In this document: in pieces, positions 52,178 through 60,252 of the stretch
How the letters are laid out: each line of letters starts with the position of its first letter
Position numbering within the stretch: the stretch's first letter is position 1
Assembly (NCBI RefSeq): GCF_000349325.1
Contig: NC_020504.1
Coordinates: 5,800,053 to 5,864,052 of the forward strand
Length of the DNA stretch: 64,000 nucleotides
From: Streptomyces davaonensis JCM 4913
GTDB lineage: Bacteria; Actinomycetota; Actinomycetes; Streptomycetales; Streptomycetaceae
Direction of reading: 5' to 3'
Program-made: the position numbers and the translations under genes
Notes under the pieces: model-generated
Seen by the model: the letters and a program-made list of their open reading frames with translations, nothing else
Database searches by the model: none
What the model was told of the DNA's origin: nothing

Positions 52178-52669
52178 TCACGCGACCCGGACGGCCTCCG
52201 CCGCGCACCGGGTGTGCATCGGCATCTCGGTCAGGCCCGGGTAGTACACGTGCAGGCTGACGGCCGGCTGCAGCGCGTCATTGACCACCTCGTGCACGTA
52301 CCCCGGCGCGAACACCCGCTGCGCGCCCGGCGCCAACGCGCGCGTGCCGCGCTCCGTGCGCTCGGTGAGCGTGCCCTCCAGGACGGTCAGCACGCCGGAG
52401 GAGGGGCCGTGGTCGTGCAGTCCGCTGCCCTGTCCGGGCACCCAGGACAGCAGCCACACCTCGTAGCCGGGGCCGGTGCGCAGCCGGTGGTACCAGCGGG
52501 AGGTGGCGTCGTACTGGACGAGGTGCTCCCACTGGGAGCGGTCGGCGGCGATGGCGCGGGCCAGGCCGACGAACTCGGCGACGGTGGCCGGGTGCTCGCG
52601 CGGGGGCTGGAGGAGGTGCGGGACTTCGAGGATGTCGCCGGCGATCTGGAGGTCGCTGTCGCTGTTCAT
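52178..52669 (-). CDS. Cysteine dioxygenase (type I, cupin)
   Basis: The enzyme oxidises L-cysteine to cysteine sulfinate with non-haem iron, the first step of cysteine breakdown. The 163-residue cupin has the two-His part of the metal site in GSGLHDHGPSSGVLTVLEG (about residues 84-86) and the third His in FAPGYVHEVVN near 127. RWYHRLRTGPGYEVWLLSW is the usual preceding block. The ATG at 52669 is chosen; GAGGA lies 13 nt upstream, and a TTG at 52702 in frame is possible. A 31-codon Cys-rich ORF ends 104 nt upstream in the same orientation and probably controls this gene. It lies between fbiA and whiB. Confidence 0.92.
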   Translation of the reverse strand: MNSDSDLQIAGDILEVPHLLQPPREHPATVAEFVGLARAIAADRSQWEHLVQYDATSRWYHRLRTGPGYEVWLLSWVPGQGSGLHDHGPSSGVLTVLEGTLTERTERGTRALAPGAQRVFAPGYVHEVVNDALQPAVSLHVYYPGLTEMPMHTRCAAEAVRVA

Positions 52670-52773
52670 GGGGTGGGGTGGTTCCTCAGTGAGATCAGTC
52701 AAAGAAGGTCAGAGGGGAACGAGAAACCGAGTCGCAGGGGACGGGACCCGGCCTCAGCTGGAGCGGGGATGGC

Positions 52774-52869
52774 TCAACAGCTGGGACAGCAACAACAGCT
52801 ACAGCGAGCACGGGCAGCACCGAGGGACCCGGCGGTGCGGGTCGAGGTGAGTGCCGAGTTCGCGAGCAT
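52774..52869 (-). CDS. Poly-cysteine leader peptide upstream of cysteine dioxygenase
   Basis: The ORF is 31 codons: MLANSALTSTRTAGS, then LGAARARCSCCCCPSC and TGA. Six of the last nine residues are Cys (TGT mostly, one TGC). In a Streptomyces proteome Cys is among the rarest residues, so this cluster is not chance coding noise. The ATG at 52869 lies 8 nt below a candidate -10 box, so the mRNA is probably leaderless. The stop is 104 nt before the dioxygenase ATG. Leaderless poly-Cys ORFs act as cysteine-responsive attenuators in mycobacteria. Those I recall control sulfur-assimilation operons, whereas here the target degrades cysteine. Function is inference; the ORF itself is plain. Confidence 0.75.
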   Translation of the reverse strand: MLANSALTSTRTAGSLGAARARCSCCCCPSC

Positions 52870-52876
52870 GCCCCCA

Positions 52877-52905
52877 AGGACAGCGGCTCACACCTCCACT
52901 GTCAA
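52877..52905 (-). promoter_or_regulatory. Promoter for the leader peptide and cysteine dioxygenase
   Basis: On the minus strand a consensus TTGACA (52905-52900), a 17-nt spacer and TGTCCT (52882-52877) are followed 8 nt later by the leader ATG at 52869. Transcription would start at or next to the A of the ATG. Confidence 0.6.
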
Positions 52906-53280
52906 CTCGACGCCCGGAATGTGGGACATGGTTCACCTCATCCGGTTCATCTGGCTGCCGAAAGGTTTGTTCACGGGTAACCCCGGACACATGGCGCACA
53001 ACCGGGCGCACAAGGAACGAGATCGAACTCCTGGGCGTCCTCTTCCGTACTAGGTCTGTACGGCCCCGGAGGCCCTCCTGGGTCTCGCCTGCATGTCAAG
53101 GTTTATGCCGATTTGAACACTTTCCGCTAGGCCTTGGTTCCGCAGAGTGAATAAGGGGCCCAATAGCAGATCTCGGCTTGACTCGCCCGGAGCAGCACAC
53201 TTGTAATTTCACTCGTGTCGTTCAGCCGAAATCGGTAACGGCTACATCACGGGGACGCGAAAGACAGACGAGGGGCGCAC
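52906..53280. other. Divergent regulatory region between cysteine dioxygenase leader and whiB
   Basis: This 375-bp stretch holds the whiB promoters. It is more AT-rich near 53095-53220 than its surroundings, as expected for a developmentally controlled Streptomyces promoter. I see no ORF or RNA gene. TCACTCGTGTCG at about 53211 resembles a BldD half-site pair but with one base less between halves. Confidence 0.5.
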
Positions 53281-53544
53281 ATGACCGAGCTGGTGCAGCA
53301 ACTGCTGGTCGACGACGCGGACGAGGAACTCGGCTGGCAGGAGCGCGCGCTGTGCGCCCAGACCGATCCCGAGTCCTTCTTCCCCGAGAAGGGCGGCTCC
53401 ACCCGCGAGGCCAAGAAGGTCTGCCTCGCCTGTGAGGTCCGCTCCGAGTGCCTCGAGTACGCCCTCGCCAACGACGAACGCTTCGGCATCTGGGGCGGCC
53501 TGTCCGAACGGGAACGCCGACGCCTGAAGAAGGCCGCCGTCTGA
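53281..53544 (+). CDS. whiB: WhiB transcriptional regulator (4Fe-4S)
   Basis: The 87-residue founder protein of the Wbl family is needed, with WhiA, for sporulation septation in aerial hyphae. The four cluster cysteines are in RALCAQTDPE, KKVCLACEVRSECLEYAL (C-x2-C-x5-C). GIWGGLSERERRR is the G[I/V]WGG turn and basic DNA-contact helix. To my recollection the sequence is the same as or very close to S. coelicolor WhiB, and M. tuberculosis WhiB2 lies in the same gene context. ATG at 53281 follows ACGAGGGGCGCAC. It is divergent from cysteine dioxygenase. Confidence 0.97.
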   Translation: MTELVQQLLVDDADEELGWQERALCAQTDPESFFPEKGGSTREAKKVCLACEVRSECLEYALANDERFGIWGGLSERERRRLKKAAV

Positions 53545-53714
53545 CCAAACGGCATATACACACGTATCCAGCGGCCCGTCGCAGGTGGGTTATCCACAGG
53601 CGGCGGGCCTCCCTCATGCCCAGCCGATAGTGTGGTCGCTCGTCCGAGACGTCCCGCCGCTCTCACACGGCACAGACGTCCACCGCAGTCCACCGAACCG
53701 GGGCCCGTACCTCG

Positions 53715-56700
53715 ATGTCCGTGCACAGCCACACGGCGGCGCAGCAAGAAGCGTCCGCCACACCAGAGTTCCCGCGTCATGTGGTGACCGCGGTCCTCGT
53801 CTCCCACGACGGCGCCCGCTGGCTCCCCGACGCGCTCGCCGGGCTGCTCGGCCAGGAGCGCCCGGTGCAGTCCGTCATGGCTGCCGACACCGGCAGCGCC
53901 GACGACTCCGCCCGGCTCGTCACCGAGGCCCTCGGCCCGGACCGCGTCCTGCATCTCGCCCGGCGCACCGGTTTCGGCCAGGCCGTCGAGGAGGCCGCCC
54001 GCACCGCGCCCGTCCTCACCCCGGACGAGCTGCCGTACCTGAAGCGGCCGAGCGGCTGGGACCCCGTCACGCGCAGCTGGCGCGACGACGCCTATGACCT
54101 GCCCGAGCTGCCGCACGGCGAGCCGGTCCAGTGGCTGTGGCTGCTGCACGACGACAGCGCCCCCGAAGCCGACGCCCTGGCCCAGCTGCTGCGCGTCGTG
54201 GAGAACGAACGCGAGCTGGGCCGCGACGACGTCGCCGTCGTCGGACCCAAACTGCGCGGCTGGTACGACAAGCGCCAGCTGCTGGAGGTCGGCGTCACCA
54301 TCGCCCACTCCGGCCGCCGCTGGACCGGCCTCGACCGCCGCGAACAGGACCAGGGCCAGCACGACCACGTCCGCTCCGTGCTGTCGGTGTCCACCGCCGG
54401 CATGCTCGTCCGGCGCGACGTCTTCGAGGAGCTCGGCGGCTTCGACCGGCGACTGCCCCTGATGCGGGACGACGTCGACCTGTGCTGGCGCGCCCAGTCG
54501 GCCGGCCACCGCGTCCTCATCGCCCCCGACGCGGTCGTACGACACGCAGAGGCGGCCTCCCGCGAGCGCCGCGCGGTCGACTGCGCGGGCCGCACCACGG
54601 CCTCCCCGCACAAGGTCGACAAGGCCGGCGCCGTCTACACCCTGCTCGTCAACACCCGCTCCGCCGTGCTGCCCTGGGTGCTGCTGCGCCTGGTGCTGGG
54701 CACCCTGGTGCGGACCCTCGCCTACCTCGTCGGCAAGGTGCCCGGACAGGCCCTGGACGAGATCCGCGGTCTGCTGGGCGTGCTGCTGCGACCCGAGCGG
54801 ATCATCGCCGGCCGGCGCAGGCGGGGTCGCCCGGCCGTCGACAAGGACGAGCTGCGGCCGCTGTTCCCGCCGCCCGGCGCGACCGTGCGGGCCACCGTGG
54901 AACAGGCCGCGAGCAGCCTCTTCGGCAGCTCCGACCCCGAGGCCACCTCCGGCGCCGGACGGCACGGCGGCGGCATCGAGTCCGGACCCGGTGGCGACGA
55001 CGCGGACTTCCTGGAGATCGAGCAGTTCGCCCGCCTCAAGCGCATCGCCCGCAAGCCGGGACCGGTGCTCTTCCTGGTGCTGCTGCTCGTCTCCCTCGCC
55101 GCCTGCCGCGCACTGCTCGGCGCCGGCGCCCTCGCGGGCGGCGCCCTGCTGCCCGCCCCGGCCGACGCCGCCGAGCTGTGGTCGCACTACCTGGACTCCT
55201 GGCACCCGGTCGGCGCCGGCGGCACCGCGTCCGCGCCCCCGTACCTGGCGATCGTGGCGATGCTGGCCTCCGCGCTGTTCGGCTCGACCGGACTCGCGGT
55301 GACCGTCCTGCTCGTCTGCTCGGTCCCGCTGGCCGGGGTCACCGCCTACTTCGCCTCCCGCCCGCTCCTGGAGTCGCGCCTGCTGCGCGCGTGGGCGGCC
55401 GTCGTCTACGCCTTCCTGCCCGCCGCCACCGGCGCCCTCGCCGGCGGCCGGATCGGCACCGCCGTCCTCGCCGTCCTGCTGCCGCTCATCGCCCGCGCGG
55501 GCGTCGCCGCCAGCGGCCTGGCGAACACCTCCGGAGCGCGCGGCAGTTGGCGGGCGACCTGGGCGTACGCCCTGCTGCTGACGGTCACCACGGCGTTCAC
55601 GCCGATCGTGTGGCCGATCGCGGTGCTGCTCGGCGTGGCCCTCCTGGCCGTCCGCCGCACCGACATCACCGCCTACGGCCTGCGCTTCGTGGCCCAGCTC
55701 GGCACCCCGCTGCTGATCCTCGCGCCCTGGTCGCTGACCCTGCTCCCGTTCGGCTTCTTCGACGAGGCGGGCCTGGAGTACGGCTCCTCGACCGCCTCCG
55801 CGCTCGACCTGCTCGGCGCCAGCCCCGGCGGCCCCGGCACGGTCAACGGGCTGATGCTGATCGGCGTCGTCCTGGCCGCGCTGGCCGCCCTGCTGCGCTC
55901 GGAGCGTCAGCTCGCCGTCTGGACGGCCTGGGCGGTCGCCCTGGTGGGCCTCGTCTTCGCGGTCCTGTCCAACGACTCCACCTGGGCGGGCCCCGCCACC
56001 CTCGTCTACGGCCTGGCCCTGCTGGCCGCCGCGCTGCTCGGCGCCGACGGCGCGCGCTCACGCGTGGCCGAGCAGAGCTTCGGCTGGCGCCAGCCGGTCG
56101 CCGTGCTGATCGCCCTCGCGGCCGCCGTGGGCCCGCTGCTGGTCGCCACCGGCTGGGTGCTCGACGGCGCCGACGGCCCGGTGGAGCGCCGCGACCCGGT
56201 GCAGGTGCCCGCGTTCGTCGCCGAGGAGAGCGGCAACCGCGACCAGGCCCGCACCCTGGTCCTCGACAGCGACTCCTCCGCGCACGTGGGCTACACCCTG
56301 GTCCGCGGCTCCGGCGCCCGCCTCGGTGACGCCGAACTCGCCGCGGTCGCCGGGGAGAACAGCGGGCTCGACAAGGTCGTCGCCAACCTCGTCGCGGGAT
56401 CCGGCGCCGACCAGGCCGACCAGCTCGGCAAGTTCGCCGTGGCCTATGTCCTCGTGCACCAGGGCGCGCCCCGCGAGGTCACCCGCGTGCTGGACGCCAC
56501 CCCCGGCCTGAAGCGGCTCAGCGAGCAGGGCGGCAGCGCGCTGTGGCGGGTCGACCAGGACGTCGCGCGCGCCACGATCGTCGCCGGATCCGGTGCCCCG
56601 CTGACCGTCGCCGCCGGACCGGTGGAGATCCACACCGAGGTCCCGGAGGGCGCCGACGGCCGGATCCTGCGCCTGGCCGACACCGCCGACGAGGGCTGGA

Positions 56701-57359
56701 CGGCCACCCTGGACGGCAGGCCGCTCACCCGCACCACGGTCGACGGCTGGGCCCAGGGCTTCGAACTTCCCGCCTCCGGCGGGAAGCTGGACGTCACCTT
56801 CGAGGACCCCTTCAGTCACACCGCCTGGCTGTGGACCCAGGGCTTCCTCGCCCTCGTCCTCGTCGTCCTCGCCCTGCCCGGCCGCCGCCGCGACATCGAC
56901 GACGACCTCCCCGAGGAGCAGCCGATCCCGGCACAGGCCGCGTCCGGCGAGGGCCGCCGCGCCCGCCGCCTGCGCGCCCAGGCGGAGGCCGAGGAGCAGA
57001 GCGGCCCCGAGGAGTTCCCCGCCCCTCCCGCACAGGCGCCGCCCGTCCCGGTCCCGCAGCAGCAGCCCTACGGCGACTACGACACACCGAGCTACGCGGG
57101 CGCGGCCGAGTACGGCGGCTACGGCGAGCAGTACCAGAACGGCCAGGGATACCCGGCGGGCGGCTACGACCAGGGCTACCAGGCGGATCCGTACCAGGCC
57201 GGCCAGTACGACCCGTACGCGTACGACGGGCAGACCCAGCAGGGCTCGTACGACCAGAGCGCGTACGAGCAGCCGTACCAGCAGGGTTACGACACCGGCT
57301 ATGACCCGGCGCAGCAGCACCCGCACGAGGTCGAGCGTCCCGACGGGAGCCAGCAGTGA
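53715..57359 (+). CDS. Very large GT2 membrane glycosyltransferase with Tyr/Gln-rich tail
   Basis: The 1214-residue protein has an N-terminal GT2 domain (residues about 20-330; VVTAVLVSHDGARWLPDALA, then AADTGSADDSARLV, WLLHDDSAPEADALAQLLRV with a DDS motif, and LMRDDVDLCWRAQSAGHRVL as acceptor/catalytic region). About a dozen TM helices span about 450-830, starting PVLFLVLLLVSLAACRALL. After an extracytoplasmic domain there is another TM helix near 1040. The last 150 residues are Tyr/Gln/Gly/Pro-rich (YQNGQGYPAGGYDQGYQADP) with QGY-type repeats. Such actinobacterial proteins are linked to wall or galactan-type polymers; donor is unknown. The downstream DUF5719 gene overlaps by four bases. 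ATG at 53715 has a weak ribosome site. Confidence 0.92.
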   Translation: MSVHSHTAAQQEASATPEFPRHVVTAVLVSHDGARWLPDALAGLLGQERPVQSVMAADTGSADDSARLVTEALGPDRVLHLARRTGFGQAVEEAARTAPVLTPDELPYLKRPSGWDPVTRSWRDDAYDLPELPHGEPVQWLWLLHDDSAPEADALAQLLRVVENERELGRDDVAVVGPKLRGWYDKRQLLEVGVTIAHSGRRWTGLDRREQDQGQHDHVRSVLSVSTAGMLVRRDVFEELGGFDRRLPLMRDDVDLCWRAQSAGHRVLIAPDAVVRHAEAASRERRAVDCAGRTTASPHKVDKAGAVYTLLVNTRSAVLPWVLLRLVLGTLVRTLAYLVGKVPGQALDEIRGLLGVLLRPERIIAGRRRRGRPAVDKDELRPLFPPPGATVRATVEQAASSLFGSSDPEATSGAGRHGGGIESGPGGDDADFLEIEQFARLKRIARKPGPVLFLVLLLVSLAACRALLGAGALAGGALLPAPADAAELWSHYLDSWHPVGAGGTASAPPYLAIVAMLASALFGSTGLAVTVLLVCSVPLAGVTAYFASRPLLESRLLRAWAAVVYAFLPAATGALAGGRIGTAVLAVLLPLIARAGVAASGLANTSGARGSWRATWAYALLLTVTTAFTPIVWPIAVLLGVALLAVRRTDITAYGLRFVAQLGTPLLILAPWSLTLLPFGFFDEAGLEYGSSTASALDLLGASPGGPGTVNGLMLIGVVLAALAALLRSERQLAVWTAWAVALVGLVFAVLSNDSTWAGPATLVYGLALLAAALLGADGARSRVAEQSFGWRQPVAVLIALAAAVGPLLVATGWVLDGADGPVERRDPVQVPAFVAEESGNRDQARTLVLDSDSSAHVGYTLVRGSGARLGDAELAAVAGENSGLDKVVANLVAGSGADQADQLGKFAVAYVLVHQGAPREVTRVLDATPGLKRLSEQGGSALWRVDQDVARATIVAGSGAPLTVAAGPVEIHTEVPEGADGRILRLADTADEGWTATLDGRPLTRTTVDGWAQGFELPASGGKLDVTFEDPFSHTAWLWTQGFLALVLVVLALPGRRRDIDDDLPEEQPIPAQAASGEGRRARRLRAQAEAEEQSGPEEFPAPPAQAPPVPVPQQQPYGDYDTPSYAGAAEYGGYGEQYQNGQGYPAGGYDQGYQADPYQAGQYDPYAYDGQTQQGSYDQSAYEQPYQQGYDTGYDPAQQHPHEVERPDGSQQ

Positions 57360-58882
57360 ACCGCACCACCCTCTCCCTGATCGCCGCCGCGACCGCGCTC
57401 GCCGCCGTCACCGGGTACGCCACCCTGAGCGCGCCGGAGGCCTCCGGCAAGGACAGCGCCAAGGCGGCCGCCGTGCTGCCCGTGGAGCGCACGAGCCTGC
57501 TCTGCCCGACGCCCAGCACCTCCGACCTCGCCGAGACGACGTACACCTCCTTCACCCCCGTCACCAAGGGCACGAGCGGCGACGGCAAGGCCGAACTGCG
57601 CGCCGCGGACGCCGAGTCGGCGCAGGCGGACGAGAAGACCGGGGAGGACGAGAAGGGCGAGAAGAAGGACGGCGGGAAGAAGGACGGCGAGAAGCCCGTC
57701 CTGGAGCACAAGGAGCCGGGCAAGCCCGTCACCGGGGACGCCTCCGGTGCCGACGCGCCCGCGCTCGTCGGCACCGCCGAGGGCAAGTTCGCGCCCGGCT
57801 GGACCGTCCAGCAGACCACGGAGGTCACCGCGGGCACCGGACGCGGTCTCCAGGGCGTCAACTGCACCGCGCCCGACACCGATTTCTGGTTCCCCGGCGC
57901 CAGCACGGCGAGCGACCGCACGGACTATGTGCACCTGACCAACCCGGACGACTCGGCCGCCGTCGTGGACATCGAGCTGTACGGCAAGGACGGCGCCCTG
58001 GAGACGAACATCCCGGACGGCATCACCGTCCCGCCGCACGCCACCGAGCCGGTCCTGCTCTCCACGCTCATCGACGAGAAGCAGACGAACCTCACGGCGC
58101 ACGTCAGTGCCCGCAGCGGGCGGGTCGGCGCGTCGGTGCAGGCCCTGGACGACAAGCTCGGCGGCGACTGGCTGGCCGCGTCCACGGACCCCACCGGCAC
58201 CCTGGTCCTGCCCGGCATCCCCAAGGACGCCACGGCGGTACGCCTGATCGCCTTCACACCCGGCAACTCCGACGCCGACCTGAAGGTCCAGCTCGCCTCC
58301 CCGTCCGGCACGATCACACCCGCCGGCAACGAGACGCTGCACGTGAAGTCCCGTATGACCTCGGCCGTCGACCTGGGCGACGTCACGCGCGGCGAGCCGG
58401 GCTCGGTCCTGCTGACCCCCACCGACCGCTCGGTCCCGGTGGTGGCCGCGCTCCGGGTGACCCGCGGCAAGGGCGCCGACCAGGAGACGGCCTTCATCCC
58501 GGCCACGCGCCCGGTCGGCACCCGCGCGACCTCGGCGGAGAACACGGCCAAGGGCACGATCCTCTCCCTGACCGCACCGACCGGCACCGCACAGGTCAAG
58601 GTCACGGCCTCGGCCGGCACCGAAGCGGGAACGGCGTCGACCAAGACGTACACGATCAAGAAGGGGACGACTCAGTCCATCGAGGTCCCGGCCCCGAAGT
58701 CCCTCAAGGGCAGCTACGCGCTGACGGTGGAAACGGTCTCCGGCGGTCCGGTCTACGGCTCCCGGACCCTCACCGTGTCCCAGGGGGACACCCCGTTCTT
58801 CACCGTCCAGACCCTCCCGGACGACCGGGGGATGGTGGCGGTACCGGAGGCGGAACAGGACCTGTCGGTGCTCCAGAGGTAA
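57356..58882 (+). CDS. DUF5719 family exported protein
   Basis: The 508-residue protein has an N-terminal signal or anchor (LSLIAAATALAAVTGYATLS), a charged Lys/Glu/Asp-rich segment at about 85-130 (EDEKGEKKDGGKKDGEKP) and a large beta-rich region (NCTAPDTDFWFPGAST, VHLTNPDDSAAVVDIELYGK, LVLPGIPKDATAVRLIAFTP) typical of DUF5719. The GTG start overlaps the GT2 stop by four bases, so it is translated together with the glycosyltransferase and may be its extracytoplasmic partner. No enzymatic motif is visible. Function unknown. Confidence 0.9.
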   Translation: MNRTTLSLIAAATALAAVTGYATLSAPEASGKDSAKAAAVLPVERTSLLCPTPSTSDLAETTYTSFTPVTKGTSGDGKAELRAADAESAQADEKTGEDEKGEKKDGGKKDGEKPVLEHKEPGKPVTGDASGADAPALVGTAEGKFAPGWTVQQTTEVTAGTGRGLQGVNCTAPDTDFWFPGASTASDRTDYVHLTNPDDSAAVVDIELYGKDGALETNIPDGITVPPHATEPVLLSTLIDEKQTNLTAHVSARSGRVGASVQALDDKLGGDWLAASTDPTGTLVLPGIPKDATAVRLIAFTPGNSDADLKVQLASPSGTITPAGNETLHVKSRMTSAVDLGDVTRGEPGSVLLTPTDRSVPVVAALRVTRGKGADQETAFIPATRPVGTRATSAENTAKGTILSLTAPTGTAQVKVTASAGTEAGTASTKTYTIKKGTTQSIEVPAPKSLKGSYALTVETVSGGPVYGSRTLTVSQGDTPFFTVQTLPDDRGMVAVPEAEQDLSVLQR

Positions 58883-58904
58883 GCGGCCCGCGCTGACGGA
58901 GGGC

Positions 58905-59354
58905 TCAGTCCTCGCCGTACCGGGGATCGACGGTCTCCGGGGTGAGCCCCAGCAACTCGGCCACCTGCTCGACCACGACCTCGTGCACCAGCGCGGCCCG
59001 CTCGTCGCGCCCTTTGGTGCGGATCTCCACGGGCCGCCGGTAGATGACCACCCGCGCGGGACGGCCCTCGCGCGCGGTGATCGTGCCGCCCAGCGGTACC
59101 GCCTCGTCGTTCCAGACCTGCCCCGCGCCGTTCAGCGGCGGCACCTCCAGGACCAGGAAGTCGATCTCCGCCAGCTGCGGCCACCGGCGTTCCAGGCGCT
59201 CCACGGAGTCCTGGACCAGGTCCGCGAACGCCTCGGCACGGCTGGCCGCGAGCGGCACCTGCGGCGGCGCGATCGGCCCCCGCATGCCCCGGCCGTGGCG
59301 ATCACGACGGCGGGGTCCGGGGCCGGTGGCGGGGGGCGGTACAGGCGTGTCCAT
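58905..59354 (-). CDS. Zincin-like metallopeptidase family protein with degenerate HExxH
   Basis: The 149-residue protein belongs to the small zincin family PF06262 (FADLVQDSVERLERRWPQLA, IDFLVLEVPPLNGAGQVWND, VVIYRRPVEIRTKGRDE). The usual metal motif HExxH reads HEVVVEQVAELLG, so the second His is missing, as I also recall for the M. tuberculosis counterpart Rv3259. Peptidase activity is therefore doubtful. The basic N-terminus (RRRDRHGRGMRG) may be unstructured. ATG at 59354 has a weak ribosome site. It is convergent with DUF5719 and divergent from DUF3499, the order seen in mycobacteria. Confidence 0.88.
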   Translation of the reverse strand: MDTPVPPPATGPGPRRRDRHGRGMRGPIAPPQVPLAASRAEAFADLVQDSVERLERRWPQLAEIDFLVLEVPPLNGAGQVWNDEAVPLGGTITAREGRPARVVIYRRPVEIRTKGRDERAALVHEVVVEQVAELLGLTPETVDPRYGED

Positions 59355-59696
59355 CACTGGTGAAGCGTAGTCCTCGCCGGGACCGCGCGCCGCGCCCCAC
59401 ACGGCATCGAGGCCGGTGCGGACCCGCCCGCGCCCCATGTCGCCGGATGACCATTCCAGCCAAGGTTCGGCTCGATTCCGTATCGCTCCCAGACCGGCGA
59501 TCTCAAGGCAATTGACATGGTTTGTACCGAGCGATGACCGGAACCCCACCTGTCCGACCGGCTGAAAATCGACGTTACCGCAGGTCAAGGGCGTGCGCTG
59601 GAAGGGGTGTGTGGGGCGCTTCGCGACACGACACGGTGGAGTGACCTGGGGGAGATTCGTCGCGGCCCGCTCAAGAGTGCGGTACCGTCCAACGTC
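59355..59696. other. Divergent intergenic region, zincin / DUF3499
   Basis: This 342-bp region is comparatively AT-rich in the middle. TTGACA at 59512-59517 is a full -35 consensus on the plus strand, but no TANNNT stands 16-18 nt downstream. On the minus strand TTGACC lies near 59590. No ORF with a ribosome site, no RNA gene seen. Confidence 0.45.
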
Positions 59697-60074
59697 GTGA
59701 GCCCTGTACGTCGCTGTTCGCGCACCGCTTGCGGCCGCCCCGCCGTCGCGACGCTGACGTACGTCTACGCCGACTCGACCGCGGTCCTCGGCCCGCTCGC
59801 CACCTACGCCGAACCCCACTGCTACGACCTGTGCGCCGAGCACTCCGAGCGCCTCACCGCCCCGCGCGGGTGGGAGGTCGTGCGGCTCCTCGACGGCTCT
59901 GCTCCGGCCCGCCCGAGCGGCGACGACCTGGAAGCGCTTGCCAACGCCGTGCGCGAGGCGGCCCGCCCGCAGGAGCGTGCCGCGGAGGCCGGCGGTGGCG
60001 GCGCCCGGACGGCCGACCCGCGTGAGGTCGCGCGCCGCGGTCACCTCAGGGTCCTGCGTTCCCCGGACAACTGA
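59697..60074 (+). CDS. DUF3499 family protein (Cys-rich)
   Basis: The 125-residue actinobacterial protein starts PVRRCSRTACGRPAVATLTYVYAD, followed by AEPHCYDLCAEHSERLTAPRGW. Four Cys and a His (C-x4-C and H-C-x3-C) probably bind zinc. The tail is Ala/Glu/Arg-rich and disordered-looking. DUF3499 members such as Rv3258c sit between the zincin and manB genes, as here. GTG at 59697 lacks a Shine-Dalgarno, so initiation may be leaderless. Function unknown. Confidence 0.88.
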   Translation: MSPVRRCSRTACGRPAVATLTYVYADSTAVLGPLATYAEPHCYDLCAEHSERLTAPRGWEVVRLLDGSAPARPSGDDLEALANAVREAARPQERAAEAGGGGARTADPREVARRGHLRVLRSPDN

Positions 60075-60252
60075 CCCGGCGTCACCCGCTCGACTGACTG
60101 CACGTCACCCTTCCGGCAGTTCTTTGACTGCGCGTTCCATTGAATGACGCACGGCCATTGACGTGACCTTGTCACGGACGCGACCATTCCGTTTCAGCCG
60201 AAGTGAGAAATCGCTTTCCGCATGACGGAATCCGTGGCTCCCGGGAGGCGCC

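Noticed and set aside
52695..52877. 60-codon minus-strand ORF overlapping the poly-Cys leader in another frame
   Set aside because: It runs into the dioxygenase 5' region, has Pro/Val-rich content and no family match; the shorter poly-Cys frame fits the promoter and gene context better.
53205..53225. BldD binding site upstream of whiB
   Set aside because: Half-sites TCACTC and GTGTCG resemble the motif but the spacing is one base short and the right half has a mismatch; not enough to call.
53247..55205. 652-codon minus-strand ORF opposite whiB and the GT2 gene
   Set aside because: It is antisense to strong family matches and its translation is low-complexity Arg/Gly/Ala with no domain.
59512..59534. 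Promoter with perfect TTGACA before DUF3499
   Set aside because: No TANNNT lies 16-18 nt downstream, so the -35 match alone is not convincing.
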